Source: Pseudomonas massiliensis (lineage in GTDB: Bacteria; Pseudomonadota; Gammaproteobacteria; Pseudomonadales; Pseudomonadaceae). Taken from it: 64,000 bases of DNA. Made by a program: the position numbers and the translations under genes. Below are positions 18,262 to 27,699 of this stretch, piece by piece. Below the pieces are notes generated by a model. The model made no database searches and had not been told where the DNA came from. It was given only the letters and a program-made list of their open reading frames with translations. The first letter of the stretch is position 1; every line of letters starts with the position of its first letter. The stretch lies in NCBI RefSeq assembly GCF_000826105.1, contig NZ_CCYK01000006.1, forward strand, positions 806,001 to 870,000, in the 5' to 3' direction.

Positions 18262-18495
18262 ATGGATTTCGACAAGCTGGAACTGCTGATAAGTACCAAG
18301 ATGCCCTACGGCAAATACCGAGGTCGGCTACTGGCAGACCTGCCAGGGCCCTACCTGGGCTGGTTCGCCCGCCAAGGCTTTCCCCACGGCTCGCTGGGAG
18401 AGTTACTGGCACTGATGCATGAGATCGACCATAACGGGCTCGGCGATTTGCTGGCCCCCCTGCGTCGCAAGCATGGCCAGCTAGGCCCTCGCTGA
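18262..18495 (+). CDS. DUF3820 family protein
   Basis: 77 residues from the ATG at 18262, which follows GGAAG; the open frame runs 13 codons further upstream without support. The core MPYGKYRGRLLADLPGPYLG and WFARQGFP is characteristic of DUF3820, labelled in databases as a putative quorum-sensing-regulated factor. Function unknown. It is convergent with eda. Confidence 0.8.
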   Translation: MDFDKLELLISTKMPYGKYRGRLLADLPGPYLGWFARQGFPHGSLGELLALMHEIDHNGLGDLLAPLRRKHGQLGPR

Positions 18496-18504
18496 TTTCC
18501 GGGC

Positions 18505-18534
18505 AAAAAAAAGGTGCGCCGACCAAGCGCACCT
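18505..18534 (-). terminator. Rho-independent terminator of eda
   Basis: Minus strand stem AGGTGCGC / GCGCACCT with a seven-base loop and a run of eight T, shortly after the eda stop. Confidence 0.88.
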
Positions 18535-18561
18535 CAAAGCCATGAAACAACCTTTCAGAGT

Positions 18562-19224
18562 TCAGCCAAACAATGCCACGGCCTCACGGCTGCATTGCTC
18601 GATCTGGTCCCATCGCCCTGCCTTGATCCACTCCTTGTCCAGCATCCAGGTACCGCCCACGCACATGACATTGCTCAGGCTCATGTACGCCTTGACGTTG
18701 CCCGTGTTGACGCCGCCGGTGGGACAGAACCGCACATCGCCGAACGGGCCGGCGAATGCCTTGATGGCCGCCACACCGCCACAGATCTCCGCTGGGAACA
18801 GCTTGAAGCGACGATAGCCCAAGGCATATCCCATCATGATTTCCGAAGCCGTGGCGATGCCTGGCAGCAGAGGGATGGCGCTTTCCACACCTGCTTCGAG
18901 CATGTCCTGGGTTGCCCCAGGGGTAACCACGAACTGGGCGCCGGCCTGCTCGACCGCGGCGAACATCTGCCGGTCCAGCACGGTGCCAGCGCCTACGGTA
19001 AGGTGGGGGCGGTGCTCACGCAGCAGCTTGATAGCCTTGAGCCCGTACTGCGAACGCAGCGTGACCTCGAGGCAGGTCAGGCCTCCGGCAGCAAGGGCAT
19101 CGGCCAGAGGCAGGATCTCGCTTTCCGAATTGATGACGATGACCGGCAGGATCCGAGCGCGCTCGGCGATTTCATCGATGAGTTTGACCTTGTCCGCCAT
19201 GCGGGATTGTTGTTCAGGCGTCAT
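18562..19224 (-). CDS. eda: 2-keto-3-deoxy-6-phosphogluconate aldolase
   Basis: 220 residues. Splits KDPG to pyruvate and glyceraldehyde 3-phosphate, the last step of the Entner-Doudoroff pathway. Catalytic Glu is in CLEVTLRS and the Schiff-base Lys in RRFKLFPAE; VTPGAT and PTGGV bind phosphate. The ATG at 19224 (MTPEQQ) is preferred over a GTG nine codons upstream and an ATG eight codons downstream, because AGGA precedes it and the length matches the family. It follows zwf directly with an 81-base gap in which pgl would be expected. Confidence 0.95.
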   Translation of the reverse strand: MTPEQQSRMADKVKLIDEIAERARILPVIVINSESEILPLADALAAGGLTCLEVTLRSQYGLKAIKLLREHRPHLTVGAGTVLDRQMFAAVEQAGAQFVVTPGATQDMLEAGVESAIPLLPGIATASEIMMGYALGYRRFKLFPAEICGGVAAIKAFAGPFGDVRFCPTGGVNTGNVKAYMSLSNVMCVGGTWMLDKEWIKAGRWDQIEQCSREAVALFG

Positions 19225-19275
19225 AACGGCTGATCCTAGGCTCAGGGGCACCGGCTTGAACCAGTGGTTTGTGGG

Positions 19276-19301
19276 AAAAACAGGACCCGCCAGACGGGCC
19301 C
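19276..19301 (-). terminator. Terminator-like hairpin between zwf and eda
   Basis: Minus strand: stem GGGCCCG / CGGGTCC (one G-U pair), loop TCTGG, then TGTTTTT. It stands five bases after the zwf stop, where a zwf-pgl-eda operon would read through. If active, it would leave eda dependent on readthrough or on its own promoter. Confidence 0.65.
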
Positions 19302-19305
19302 GCTG

Positions 19306-20772
19306 TCAGATGTCGCCATACCAGGAACGCCCATCGCGGGTGATCAATGCGATGGAGCTCATTGGCCCCCAGGACCCCGCGGCGTAGGGTTTTGGCGCAT
19401 CGCCCGACTTCTTCCAGCCGGCGATCAACTGGTCGCACCAGCGCCAGGCGTATTCGATCTCGTCCTTGCGCACGAACAGGTTCTGGTTGCCTTGCATTAC
19501 CTCCAGCAAGAGGCGTTCGTAGGCATCGGGAATACGGGCGCTGCGGTAAGTATCCGAGAAATTGAGCTGCAAGGGCCCGCTCTTCAAATGCATGCCCTTG
19601 TCCAGGCCCTGCTCCTTGGTCATCACACGCAAGGAAATGCTTTCATCCGGTTGCAGGCGAATGATCAGCTTGTTACTGATCTGCAGGCGCTGTTCAGGAG
19701 CGAAGATGTAGTGCGGCGGCTCCTTGAAGTGGATAACGATCTGCGACAGCTTCTGTGGCATGCGCTTGCCCGTGCGCAGGTAGAACGGCACCCCCGCCCA
19801 GCGCCAGTTGCGGATATCCGCGCGCAGCGCCACGAAGGTCTCGGTGTCGCTCTGGGTATTGGAGTTCTCTTCTTCCAGGTAGCCTGGAACACCGCGCCCA
19901 TCGCTGTAGCCAGCGATGTACTGGCCGCGAACCACATGCGTGCTCAAGCCCTCTCCCGTGATCGGAGCCAGGGCCTTGAGCACCTTGACCTTTTCATCCC
20001 GGATGGCATCGGCGGAAAGGTCCGCCGGCGGGTCCATGGCGATCAGGCAGAGCAACTGCAGCAGGTGGTTCTGCACCATGTCGCGCAGCTGGCCGGCCTT
20101 GTCGAAATAGCCCCAGCGCCCTTCGATGCCTACCTTCTCGGCCACGGTGATTTCCACGTGGGAGATATAGTTCTGGTTCCACTGGGTTTCGAACAGGCTG
20201 TTGGCGAAGCGCAAGGCAATCAGGTTCTGGACGGTTTCCTTGCCCAGATAGTGGTCGATCCGATAGACGCGGTTTTCCGGGAAGTAATGAGCCACGGCGT
20301 CATTGACCCGCTGTGAAGACTCCAGGTCGTGACCGATGGGCTTCTCCAGCACCACGCGAGTGCGATCGGCCAGGCCGACCTTCGCCAGGTTCTCGCAAAT
20401 GGCGCCATAGACGGCCGCCGGGGTGGCAAAATAGGCGATCACCTGGGCTGTTGGCCCGACCCGCTCGGCCAGCACGGCATAGTCCTCGGCCAGGAGGAAA
20501 TCCACATGCAGGTATTCCAGGCGCGCCTTGAAGCGCTCCAGGTGGTCGGTGTCCAATTCCGCGGCGGGCACGAATTCATGCAGGTGCTCGTCGATTTCCG
20601 CCAGATGGCTCGCGGCGTCGCCGGGTTCGCGCGCCAACGCCAGCAGCCGCGTGTCCGGATGAAGAAGGCCGGCGCGCTCGAGCTGGTACAGCGCCGGGAA
20701 CAGCTTGCGCAGGGCCAGGTCGCCTAGGGCGCCGAAGAGAGCGAAAGTGCAAGGTTCGGAAATCGACAGCAT
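19306..20772 (-). CDS. zwf: Glucose-6-phosphate 1-dehydrogenase
   Basis: 488 residues. Oxidises glucose 6-phosphate to 6-phosphogluconolactone with NAD(P)+, feeding the Entner-Doudoroff route. N-terminal dinucleotide motif [16 protein letters not shown], active-site [13 protein letters not shown] (about 168-180) and [10 protein letters not shown] are intact. Divergent from hexR with a HexR box between them. No pgl follows, which is unusual for Pseudomonas. Confidence 0.96.
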   Translation of the reverse strand: MLSISEPCTFALFGALGDLALRKLFPALYQLERAGLLHPDTRLLALAREPGDAASHLAEIDEHLHEFVPAAELDTDHLERFKARLEYLHVDFLLAEDYAVLAERVGPTAQVIAYFATPAAVYGAICENLAKVGLADRTRVVLEKPIGHDLESSQRVNDAVAHYFPENRVYRIDHYLGKETVQNLIALRFANSLFETQWNQNYISHVEITVAEKVGIEGRWGYFDKAGQLRDMVQNHLLQLLCLIAMDPPADLSADAIRDEKVKVLKALAPITGEGLSTHVVRGQYIAGYSDGRGVPGYLEEENSNTQSDTETFVALRADIRNWRWAGVPFYLRTGKRMPQKLSQIVIHFKEPPHYIFAPEQRLQISNKLIIRLQPDESISLRVMTKEQGLDKGMHLKSGPLQLNFSDTYRSARIPDAYERLLLEVMQGNQNLFVRKDEIEYAWRWCDQLIAGWKKSGDAPKPYAAGSWGPMSSIALITRDGRSWYGDI

Positions 20773-20837
20773 GATATGGGTTCTTTTATCAAGTGGGACG
20801 AGTATTACGGGTTTTTACCCCGTCGATCAAGTCAAAA

Positions 20838-20853
20838 TGTAGTAATAAAACAA
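20838..20853. promoter_or_regulatory. HexR operator in the hexR/zwf divergent region
   Basis: TGTA-N8-ACAA on the plus strand, close to the HexR consensus TTGT-N7/8-ACAA and about 65 bases ahead of the zwf start. HexR repression of zwf is released by KDPG in P. putida. AACAACAA at 20849-20856 overlaps it and resembles a Crc/Hfq motif, but lies far from the hexR start. Confidence 0.65.
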
Positions 20854-20977
20854 CAAAGCCTTGCTCACCGCGGCGATACTGGAGATCGTCGTGGCCCATC
20901 AGTACGATAGACCACCTACCACGGCAGCCGTGCCGGGAATCGACCCACGGCGCGAGCCGGCCACCATAGGAGATTAC

Positions 20978-21841
20978 ATGGATCGCGTGCGCAACCTACT
21001 GGAACAGATCCAGGGGCGCCTCGAAGAGCTGAACAAGGCGGAGCGGAAGGTGGCCGAGGTGATTCTCGGCAACCCTCAACAGGCCACGCGGTTCAGTATC
21101 GCCGCCTTGGCGCAGGCCGCCAAGGTCAGCGAGCCCACGGTCAACCGTTTCTGCCGTTCGTTCGGCGTGAGCGGCTACCCCGAACTCAAGTTGCAACTGG
21201 CACAAAGCCTGGCCAGCGGCGCGGCCTATGTCAGCCGCGCCGTCGCGGAGGATGACGACCCCGCCGCCTATACGCAGAAGATTTTCACCAGTGCCATCGC
21301 CTCCCTGGACAGCGCTTGCCAGCAGTTGGACCCGCAGTTGATCAGCCGAGCGGTGGACATGATGATCCAGGCCAGGCAGATTCATTTCTTCGGCCTGGGC
21401 GCCTCGGCCCCCGTCGCCCTGGATGCTCAGCACAAGTTCTTCCGCTTCAACCTGGCGGTGTCTGCCCATGCCGATGTGCTGATGCAGCGAATGCTCGCCT
21501 CGGTAGCACACACCGGCGAACTCTTCGTGATCATTTCCTATACCGGGCGCACCCGAGAGCTCGTGGAAGTGGCGCGCATCGCCAGGGAGAATGGCGCATC
21601 CGTGCTGGGGTTGACCGCGGCGGGCTCCCCGCTGGCACAGGCGAGCAGCCTGAGCCTGAATATTCCGCTGCCGGAAGACACCGACATCTACATGCCGATG
21701 ACCTCGCGGATCATCCAGCTGACTGTGCTGGACGTGCTTGCTACGGGCATGACCCTGCGCCGCGGGGCCGATTTCCAGCCTCACCTGCGCAAGATCAAGG
21801 AAAGCCTCAACGCCAGCCGCTATCCCCTCGAGGAGGGATAG
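20978..21841 (+). CDS. hexR: HexR transcriptional repressor of glucose metabolism
   Basis: 287 residues from the ATG at 20978 ([12 protein letters not shown]) after AGGAG; the longer frame from 20861 is not needed and overlaps the operator. RpiR-type N-terminal HTH (about 1-77; [21 protein letters not shown]) and C-terminal SIS domain (about 120-260; [19 protein letters not shown]) that binds KDPG. It represses zwf-eda and edd/gap, both of which have candidate operators in this window. Confidence 0.95.
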   Translation: MDRVRNLLEQIQGRLEELNKAERKVAEVILGNPQQATRFSIAALAQAAKVSEPTVNRFCRSFGVSGYPELKLQLAQSLASGAAYVSRAVAEDDDPAAYTQKIFTSAIASLDSACQQLDPQLISRAVDMMIQARQIHFFGLGASAPVALDAQHKFFRFNLAVSAHADVLMQRMLASVAHTGELFVIISYTGRTRELVEVARIARENGASVLGLTAAGSPLAQASSLSLNIPLPEDTDIYMPMTSRIIQLTVLDVLATGMTLRRGADFQPHLRKIKESLNASRYPLEEG

Positions 21842-21854
21842 CCGCGCCGACCCA

Positions 21855-21876
21855 ACGCCGCCCAGGCAGGCGGCGT
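21855..21876. terminator. Hairpin between convergent hexR and oprB
   Basis: Stem ACGCCGCC / GGCGGCGT with a six-base loop between the two stop codons. Neither strand has a T run, so efficiency is uncertain. Confidence 0.45.
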
Positions 21877-21887
21877 CGTGGCGACAC

Positions 21888-23246
21888 TTAGAACTTGGAC
21901 TGTACCTTCAGGCCTGCGACCAGGGCGTTGTCCACTTCATCCACGCCGCCTGGGCGCTTGATGTACTGCAGGTTGGGACGCACGGTGAGCCAGTTGGTGA
22001 CATGGAAGCCGTAGTAGATCTCGGCATCGTATTCACTGCCGCGTACGGGTACGAAGCCTGGGTTGTCGTAGTCCTGGATGCCACTGATGGCGTTGGCCAG
22101 GCGAGCGTTGTCGGATACGTCGTCGTTGACATGGATGCGGGCGATGCCCACCCCGATGTCATCCTTCGGACGGCCGTCGAACAGCCCCTTGTAGACCAGG
22201 CCAACCTGCTGGTAGCTGTCTACCACGGTAGTGGCCTTGTCGTGCACGGTGGCGTTGGCGAACACGCTCAAGCCGCGGCTGGCGTCACCGTTATGGGCGG
22301 TCAACTGCTGCTGGGCAACGATCCACCAGCCATGCTTGCTGCTGTGGGTAGCGTAGGCGCCGCCGCTGCTGGCTTGCAACTGGCCATCTTCGCCTTCCGA
22401 CACGTCGTTGGCCTTGGCGGTACTGTAGTAGTAGCCCAGGCGGTATTCGCCCGGCAGGCCATTGACCGATGGCGACCATACCACTTCCACCGGAATGATG
22501 GCGCCCTTGGTCCCGCTGCCGCTGAGCTTCCAGGCGTTGCCGGTTTCCAGGTAGGACGGATTCTGCTCATAGGCGCCGATCTGCGCGTAGAACTCAGGCG
22601 TGATGTTGTATTTCACGCGCAGGGCCCACTGGGATACCGGCCAGTTGTACCAGATGTCGCCGATCCAGTTACCCACTTGCGAGCCGCAGAACGCCAGGTT
22701 CTGGAAGTCGCAAGGGAAGCTGTTGAAATCCTCGCCCTCGCCGAAGCGGCCGAATTTCACGTCCAGCTTGTCATCCAGGAAGGTCTGCTTGACCCACATC
22801 TGGGTCAGGCGCCAGGTCTGGCCACGGCCCCAGACTTCCTGCGACGAGCTCAAGGTACCAGCACGCGGATCGCCGATCCGGTCGTTGCTGATGTTGCGGC
22901 CGCTACGCTCGGTGATCGCCAGCTTGAACTCGGCGCCATGCCAGCCGAAGATCTTTTCCAGGTCCAGTTGCACGCCCAGGGCGAACTGGTCCGAATAGCG
23001 GGCGGTGCGGTCGTCGTTGTAGCCACCGTTGAGGTTGGTGGCCGCCTCGCCAACATACTCGAACATGAAGTCATAGCCTTTGTCGTACAGCTCATGACGC
23101 AGGCCGCCCCAGTCACCTGTGGCGTATTGGGACGCGTCATACGGCTTGGCGGCATAGGCGGTGGTCGCCAAGCCCATGGCGCCGAGCACCGACAGCTGAC
23201 GCGCCAACCGCAGTGTGGTCGCTTTGGTGGTGTTTTGCTTGTTCAT
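21888..23246 (-). CDS. oprB: Carbohydrate-selective porin OprB
   Basis: 452 residues with a signal peptide ending TTAYA-AKPYD and a beta-barrel ending in Phe (VQSKF), as outer-membrane proteins do. Aromatic-rich strands and the paired cysteines in FPCDFQNLAFCGSQVGNWIGD match OprB. It admits glucose and other sugars to the periplasm for GtsA. It follows gtsD by 69 bases; AACAATAA in the leader suggests Crc/Hfq repression. Confidence 0.93.
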   Translation of the reverse strand: MNKQNTTKATTLRLARQLSVLGAMGLATTAYAAKPYDASQYATGDWGGLRHELYDKGYDFMFEYVGEAATNLNGGYNDDRTARYSDQFALGVQLDLEKIFGWHGAEFKLAITERSGRNISNDRIGDPRAGTLSSSQEVWGRGQTWRLTQMWVKQTFLDDKLDVKFGRFGEGEDFNSFPCDFQNLAFCGSQVGNWIGDIWYNWPVSQWALRVKYNITPEFYAQIGAYEQNPSYLETGNAWKLSGSGTKGAIIPVEVVWSPSVNGLPGEYRLGYYYSTAKANDVSEGEDGQLQASSGGAYATHSSKHGWWIVAQQQLTAHNGDASRGLSVFANATVHDKATTVVDSYQQVGLVYKGLFDGRPKDDIGVGIARIHVNDDVSDNARLANAISGIQDYDNPGFVPVRGSEYDAEIYYGFHVTNWLTVRPNLQYIKRPGGVDEVDNALVAGLKVQSKF

Positions 23247-23264
23247 TCCCTGGCTACCCTCGTT

Positions 23265-23272
23265 TTATTGTT
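23265..23272 (-). promoter_or_regulatory. Crc/Hfq (CA) motif upstream of oprB
   Basis: Minus strand AACAATAA matches AAnAAnAA, 19 bases ahead of the oprB start. In pseudomonads such sites bind Hfq-Crc to block translation when preferred carbon is present. Confidence 0.6.
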
Positions 23273-23315
23273 ATACGAACTCTTGTTGTGCGGCGGATGT
23301 TGGCATCCGCCTGGC

Positions 23316-24476
23316 TCAGCGGCCGCCGATGTCGGCCACCTTCTCGTCATACGGCTGCCCCGCGGTGGCGGCTTGCAGCCCCAGCCGCTCGCCGCTGGCA
23401 GCGTCGAACAGCAAGACCTTGCCCGGATCCAGACGCAGGTCCAGTACTTCCCCCACCGCCGGCGCATCGTCCGGTGCCACCCGGCAACACACCTTGGTGT
23501 CGTTCAAGGTCACGAATACCAGGGTATCCGGCCCGGTGGGCTCGGTCACCTGGACTTGCGCGCGAACACCTGGGAAGGCGCTACCCGCCTCCCCGTTAAC
23601 GATCAATTGTTCCGGGCGCACACCCAGAATAACGTCGCGGTCTTCCAGGCCAGCGTCGCTCAGGCCCAGTGGCAGCTCGCAGCGCGCCTGGCCACTGTCC
23701 AGCACAGCGACCAGGCCCTCCCCCCGCCGCTGCAGGCGCAGCGGGATGAAGTTCATCGGTGGCGAACCGATAAAGCTTGCCACAAAGAGGTTCGCCGGGT
23801 CGTTATAGATCTGTTTCGGCGTGCCGAATTGCTGGATGATGCCGTCCTTCATCACCGCCACCTTGTCCCCCAGGGTCATGGCCTCGATCTGGTCGTGGGT
23901 CACGTATACCGTGGTGGTGCGCAGACGCTGGTGCATCAGCTTGATTTCGGTACGCATCTCCACCCGCAGCTTGGCATCCAGATTGGACAACGGCTCGTCG
24001 AACAGGTAGATCTTCGGGCGCCGGGCCAAGGCACGGCCCATGGCCACGCGCTGCTGCTGCCCACCGGACAGCTGGCCCGGCTTGCGGGTCAGCAAGTGTT
24101 CTATCTGCAGCAGCTTGGACACCCGGGCCACTTCCTGGTCGATCTCCGCAGCAGGCATCTTGCGGATCTTCAAGCCAAAGGCGATGTTTTCCCGGACAGT
24201 CATGGTCGGGTAGAGCGCATAGGACTGAAACACCATGGCGATGTCCCGGTCTTTCGGGCTCATGCCACTGATGTCGGTGCCGTCTACCAGAATGGCGCCG
24301 CCGGTAATGTTCTCCAGGCCCGCGATGCAGTTCATCAGGGTGGACTTGCCGCATCCCGAAGGGCCGACTAGGATCAGGAACTCCCCGGAATCGATCGACA
24401 GCTGGATGTCCTTGAGCGTGTCCGGCAGGCCGCTGCCGTAGCTCTTGATTACGTTACGCAGTTCAAGCGTTGCCAT
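23316..24476 (-). CDS. gtsD: Glucose ABC transporter ATP-binding protein GtsD
   Basis: 386 residues. ABC ATPase with Walker A GPSGCGKST (38-46), Q-loop MVFQSYALYP, signature LSGGQQQR, Walker B YLFDEPLSNLDA and His switch VTHD. The MalK/UgpC-type C-terminal OB domains follow (about 240-380). It powers import through GtsBC. Confidence 0.93.
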   Translation of the reverse strand: MATLELRNVIKSYGSGLPDTLKDIQLSIDSGEFLILVGPSGCGKSTLMNCIAGLENITGGAILVDGTDISGMSPKDRDIAMVFQSYALYPTMTVRENIAFGLKIRKMPAAEIDQEVARVSKLLQIEHLLTRKPGQLSGGQQQRVAMGRALARRPKIYLFDEPLSNLDAKLRVEMRTEIKLMHQRLRTTTVYVTHDQIEAMTLGDKVAVMKDGIIQQFGTPKQIYNDPANLFVASFIGSPPMNFIPLRLQRRGEGLVAVLDSGQARCELPLGLSDAGLEDRDVILGVRPEQLIVNGEAGSAFPGVRAQVQVTEPTGPDTLVFVTLNDTKVCCRVAPDDAPAVGEVLDLRLDPGKVLLFDAASGERLGLQAATAGQPYDEKVADIGGR

Positions 24477-24480
24477 GTGC

Positions 24481-25326
24481 TCACCCCTTGACCGCGCCGG
24501 CCGTCAGCCCGCGCAGGAAATACTTGCCCGCCAGTATGTACACCAGCAGTGTCGGAAGCCCGGCGATCATTGCCGCGGCCATGTCCACGTTATATTCCTT
24601 GACCCCGGTGCTGGTGTTGACCAGGTTGTTCAGCGCGACCGTGATGGGCTGGGCATCCCCGCTGGCGAAGACGACGCCGAACAGGAAGTCGTTCCAGATC
24701 TGGGTGAACTGCCAGATCAGGCACACCATGATGGTCGGGATCGACATCGGCAGGAGAATGCGACCGAAGATAGTGAAGAACCCCGCCCCATCCAGCCTGG
24801 CGGCCTTGACCAGGGCTTCCGGCACGCTGACATAGAAGTTACGGAAGAACAGCGTGGTAAAGGCGAGCCCGTAGACCACATGCACCAGCACCAGGCCAGC
24901 TGTGGTGTTGGACAGGCCCAGCTTGCCAAGCGTGAAGGATGCCGGCAGTAGCACCGTCTGGAACGGCAGGAAGCAGCCGAACAGCAGCAGGCCAAAGAAC
25001 AGTTGCGAACCGCGGAAGCGCCACATGGACAGCACGTAGCCGTTCAGGGCGCCAACCGCTGTTGAGATCACCACTGCCGGCACGGTGATCGCCACCGAGT
25101 TGCGGAAGTAGCCATTGACCAACGACCAGGCCTTGCTCCAGCCAATAGTGGTGAAAGCCTCTGGAATGCTCAGCAGGTTGCCGTTGCTGATGTCGTCTGG
25201 GGTCTTGAAGCTGGTGAGCAGCATCACCGCCAGCGGTACCAGGTACAACAGGCAGGCACCGATAAGCACCAGGTAGATCAGGATGCGGCTGGGCGTCAGC
25301 CCCGGTTTGAGGGTGGCACTAGTCAT
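24481..25326 (-). CDS. gtsC: Glucose ABC transporter permease GtsC
   Basis: 281 residues, six membrane helices, and the EAA loop EALVKAARLDGAGFFTIF that docks on the ATPase. The start overlaps the end of gtsB by 8 bases. Confidence 0.92.
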   Translation of the reverse strand: MTSATLKPGLTPSRILIYLVLIGACLLYLVPLAVMLLTSFKTPDDISNGNLLSIPEAFTTIGWSKAWSLVNGYFRNSVAITVPAVVISTAVGALNGYVLSMWRFRGSQLFFGLLLFGCFLPFQTVLLPASFTLGKLGLSNTTAGLVLVHVVYGLAFTTLFFRNFYVSVPEALVKAARLDGAGFFTIFGRILLPMSIPTIMVCLIWQFTQIWNDFLFGVVFASGDAQPITVALNNLVNTSTGVKEYNVDMAAAMIAGLPTLLVYILAGKYFLRGLTAGAVKG

Positions 25327-26233
25327 GGCGCTTGCCTCGCAGCTCCGAATACAGGTAAGGCACCAGGATCGCCAGGATCCCCGCCAGCATCAGCATGGCG
25401 CTGGCCGACCCCATGCCCATCTGGCCACGGCTGAACGTGAAGGAATACATGAATACCGCGGGCAAATCCGAGGAATAACCCGGGCCACCAGCGGTCATGG
25501 CCATCACCAGGTCGAAACTCTTGATGGCGATATGGGCCAGGATCATGAAGGCACTGAAGAAGACCGGACGCAGGCTCGGTAGCACGATCTTAAGGTAAAT
25601 GGTGGGCAGGCTGGCGCCGTCGACCTGGGCAGCGCGGATGATGGAGCTGTCCACCCCCCGCAGGCCGGCCAGGAACATGGCCATGACGAAGCCCGAGGCC
25701 TGCCACACCGCCGCGATCACCACACAGTAGATGACGCGGTCCTGGTTGATCAGCCAGTCGAAGGTGAAGCCTGTCCAGCCCCAGTCGCGCAGCATCTTGT
25801 CCAGGCCCATGCCCGGGTTCAGCAGCCATTTCCAGGCCGTGCCGGTAACGATCATCGACAAGGCCATGGGATAAAGGAAGATGGTGCGGATGAACCCTTC
25901 ACGGCGGATGCGCTGGTCCAGCAGCACGGCCAGCAACACGCCGACCACCAGGCTGACCGCGATGAACAGGCCGCCGAACACCAGCAGGTTCTTGCTGGCC
26001 ACCCACCAGCGGTCGTTTTCCCAGAGCCGGGCATATTGGGCCAGGCCTACGAACTTATAGCTTGGCATGAAGCTGGAGTTGGTGAACGACAGCAGGAAAG
26101 TCCAGCCTATGTAGGCGTAGAAGCCCACCAGAACCACCACCATGCTCGGCGCCAGGACCAGCCGTGGCAGCCAGGCCTGCAGGCGATCCAGGGCCGACGG
26201 GGCCTTTCGCGGCAACGCAGCGACAGCAGTCAT
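25319..26233 (-). CDS. gtsB: Glucose ABC transporter permease GtsB
   Basis: 304 residues from the ATG at 26233 (MTAVAALPRK); an upstream TTG at 26257 is less likely. Six membrane helices with a cytosolic N-terminal tail and an EAA-like loop (IRAAQVDGASLPTIYLKIVLP). It pairs with GtsC as the membrane channel of the importer. Confidence 0.92.
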   Translation of the reverse strand: MTAVAALPRKAPSALDRLQAWLPRLVLAPSMVVVLVGFYAYIGWTFLLSFTNSSFMPSYKFVGLAQYARLWENDRWWVASKNLLVFGGLFIAVSLVVGVLLAVLLDQRIRREGFIRTIFLYPMALSMIVTGTAWKWLLNPGMGLDKMLRDWGWTGFTFDWLINQDRVIYCVVIAAVWQASGFVMAMFLAGLRGVDSSIIRAAQVDGASLPTIYLKIVLPSLRPVFFSAFMILAHIAIKSFDLVMAMTAGGPGYSSDLPAVFMYSFTFSRGQMGMGSASAMLMLAGILAILVPYLYSELRGKRHD

Positions 26234-26304
26234 TGAATCGATCTCGTTTGAAGGCAAGGCCGCGGGGCCGGCCCATGCATGGACGGCCCCTCGGCGGGTA
26301 GCGA

Positions 26305-27579
26305 TTACTGAGCGGACTTGATCGCGGCGCCAAGTTTCTTGGCCGCCGAGGCGGGGTCGCCGTTCTTGTCGTTGATGAAGTTCGTCACGACGTCGAACAC
26401 CGCGCCCTGCACAGCCAGGCTGGTCGCCATGTTATGTGCCATGCTCGGCTGAGCGCCCTGACCCTTGCTCGCTTCGTCGAAGTCCTTGCGCGACGCCTGA
26501 GCGCAGCTATCGAACTGGCTCATGTCGATGTCGCCACGGACCGGGATCGAGCCCTTGTTCTGGTTGAACACGGTCTGGAAGTGGGTACCCAGGGCAATCT
26601 TGGCCACGTCCTTCTGGGCCGCCACCGTACCGGCGTCCTTGACCTTGAACATGGCCAGGGAGTCGACGTTATAGGTATAGCTGCCCGCGGTGCCCGGGAA
26701 CGGAATGCACTGGTAGTCCTTGCCGGCCACCTTCTTGGCAGTGGTCCATTCACTCTTGGCCCAGTCGCCCATGGCCTGCATGCCCGCCTTGCCCTGGATC
26801 ACCTGGGCGGTGGCCTGGTTCCAGTCCTGGCCGCCACGGTTAGGGTCCATGTAGCCGGCAAGCTTCTTCAGCGCGGCGAACGAGTCGGCCATTTTCTGGC
26901 CGGTCAGGGTGCCCTGGTCCAGCTCGACGAAGGCCTTGTGGAAGCCTTCAGGCCCCATGACCGCCAGCACGATGTCTTCGAACACGGTCGCGTTCTGCCA
27001 TGGCTGATCGCCATGGGCCAGCGGCGTGATGCCGGCGGCCTTGAGCTTCTCGGCGGCGGCGAAGAGTTCATCGAGGGTGCCAGGCGCCTTGTCGATTCCT
27101 GCCTTCTTGAAGGCTTCCGGGTTGATCCACAGCCAGTTCACCCGGTGGATGTTGAACGGCACCGCAACGTAGTGACCATCGTACTGGACGATCCGGGCCA
27201 CGGTCGGGGACAGCAGCTTGTCCCAGCCTTCGCTCTTGGCGACGTCATCCAGGCCGTCTTCGGTGAGCAGGCCCAGCGAGCCCCAGTCCTGGATATCCGG
27301 CCCCTTGATCTGCGCGGCTCCTGGCGGGTTGCCGGACACTGCGCGGGTCTTGAGCACGGTCATGGCGGCGGCACCACCACCGCCGGCCACAGCGTTGTCT
27401 TTCCAGGCGTAGCCATCGGCCTTAACCTGGTTGCGCAGAACGTCCATGGCCGCGCTTTCGCCGGCGCTGGTCCACCAGTGGGTAACTTCGATAGTGCCTT
27501 TGCCGTCGGCGGCCTGTGCCGCGAAAGGCGCGAGCGTGGCGAGGGAAATGACAGCGGCGAGGCGATTGATCGCGTTCAT
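26305..27579 (-). CDS. gtsA: Periplasmic glucose-binding protein GtsA
   Basis: 424 residues. Signal peptide ending [10 protein letters not shown], then an extracellular solute-binding family 1 fold ([32 protein letters not shown]). Delivers glucose to GtsBC. The leader has AACAACAACAA touching the AAGGA ribosome site, an exact Crc/Hfq target layout. Confidence 0.94.
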   Translation of the reverse strand: MNAINRLAAVISLATLAPFAAQAADGKGTIEVTHWWTSAGESAAMDVLRNQVKADGYAWKDNAVAGGGGAAAMTVLKTRAVSGNPPGAAQIKGPDIQDWGSLGLLTEDGLDDVAKSEGWDKLLSPTVARIVQYDGHYVAVPFNIHRVNWLWINPEAFKKAGIDKAPGTLDELFAAAEKLKAAGITPLAHGDQPWQNATVFEDIVLAVMGPEGFHKAFVELDQGTLTGQKMADSFAALKKLAGYMDPNRGGQDWNQATAQVIQGKAGMQAMGDWAKSEWTTAKKVAGKDYQCIPFPGTAGSYTYNVDSLAMFKVKDAGTVAAQKDVAKIALGTHFQTVFNQNKGSIPVRGDIDMSQFDSCAQASRKDFDEASKGQGAQPSMAHNMATSLAVQGAVFDVVTNFINDKNGDPASAAKKLGAAIKSAQ

Positions 27580-27588
27580 CGGAATTCC

Positions 27589-27599
27589 TTGTTGTTGTT
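27589..27599 (-). promoter_or_regulatory. Crc/Hfq (CA) motif at the gtsA ribosome site
   Basis: AACAACAACAA on the minus strand, a repeated AAnAAnAA overlapping the AAGGA Shine-Dalgarno. This is the strongest of the three motifs in the sugar-uptake genes. Confidence 0.75.
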
Positions 27600-27699
27600 A
27601 TGCCGTAGCAAGTCTGGCGCTTGCGCTGGATGCAGTTTAGGCAAGGTCATTAGCGCGCCAGGTAACGAAACGATGCTCAAATGTCACCAAGTCGTGACA

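Noticed and set aside
22002..24371. 789-codon plus-strand frame opposite oprB and gtsD
   Set aside because: Spans two unrelated genes on the other strand, has no recognisable domain, and follows the codon-position shadow pattern.
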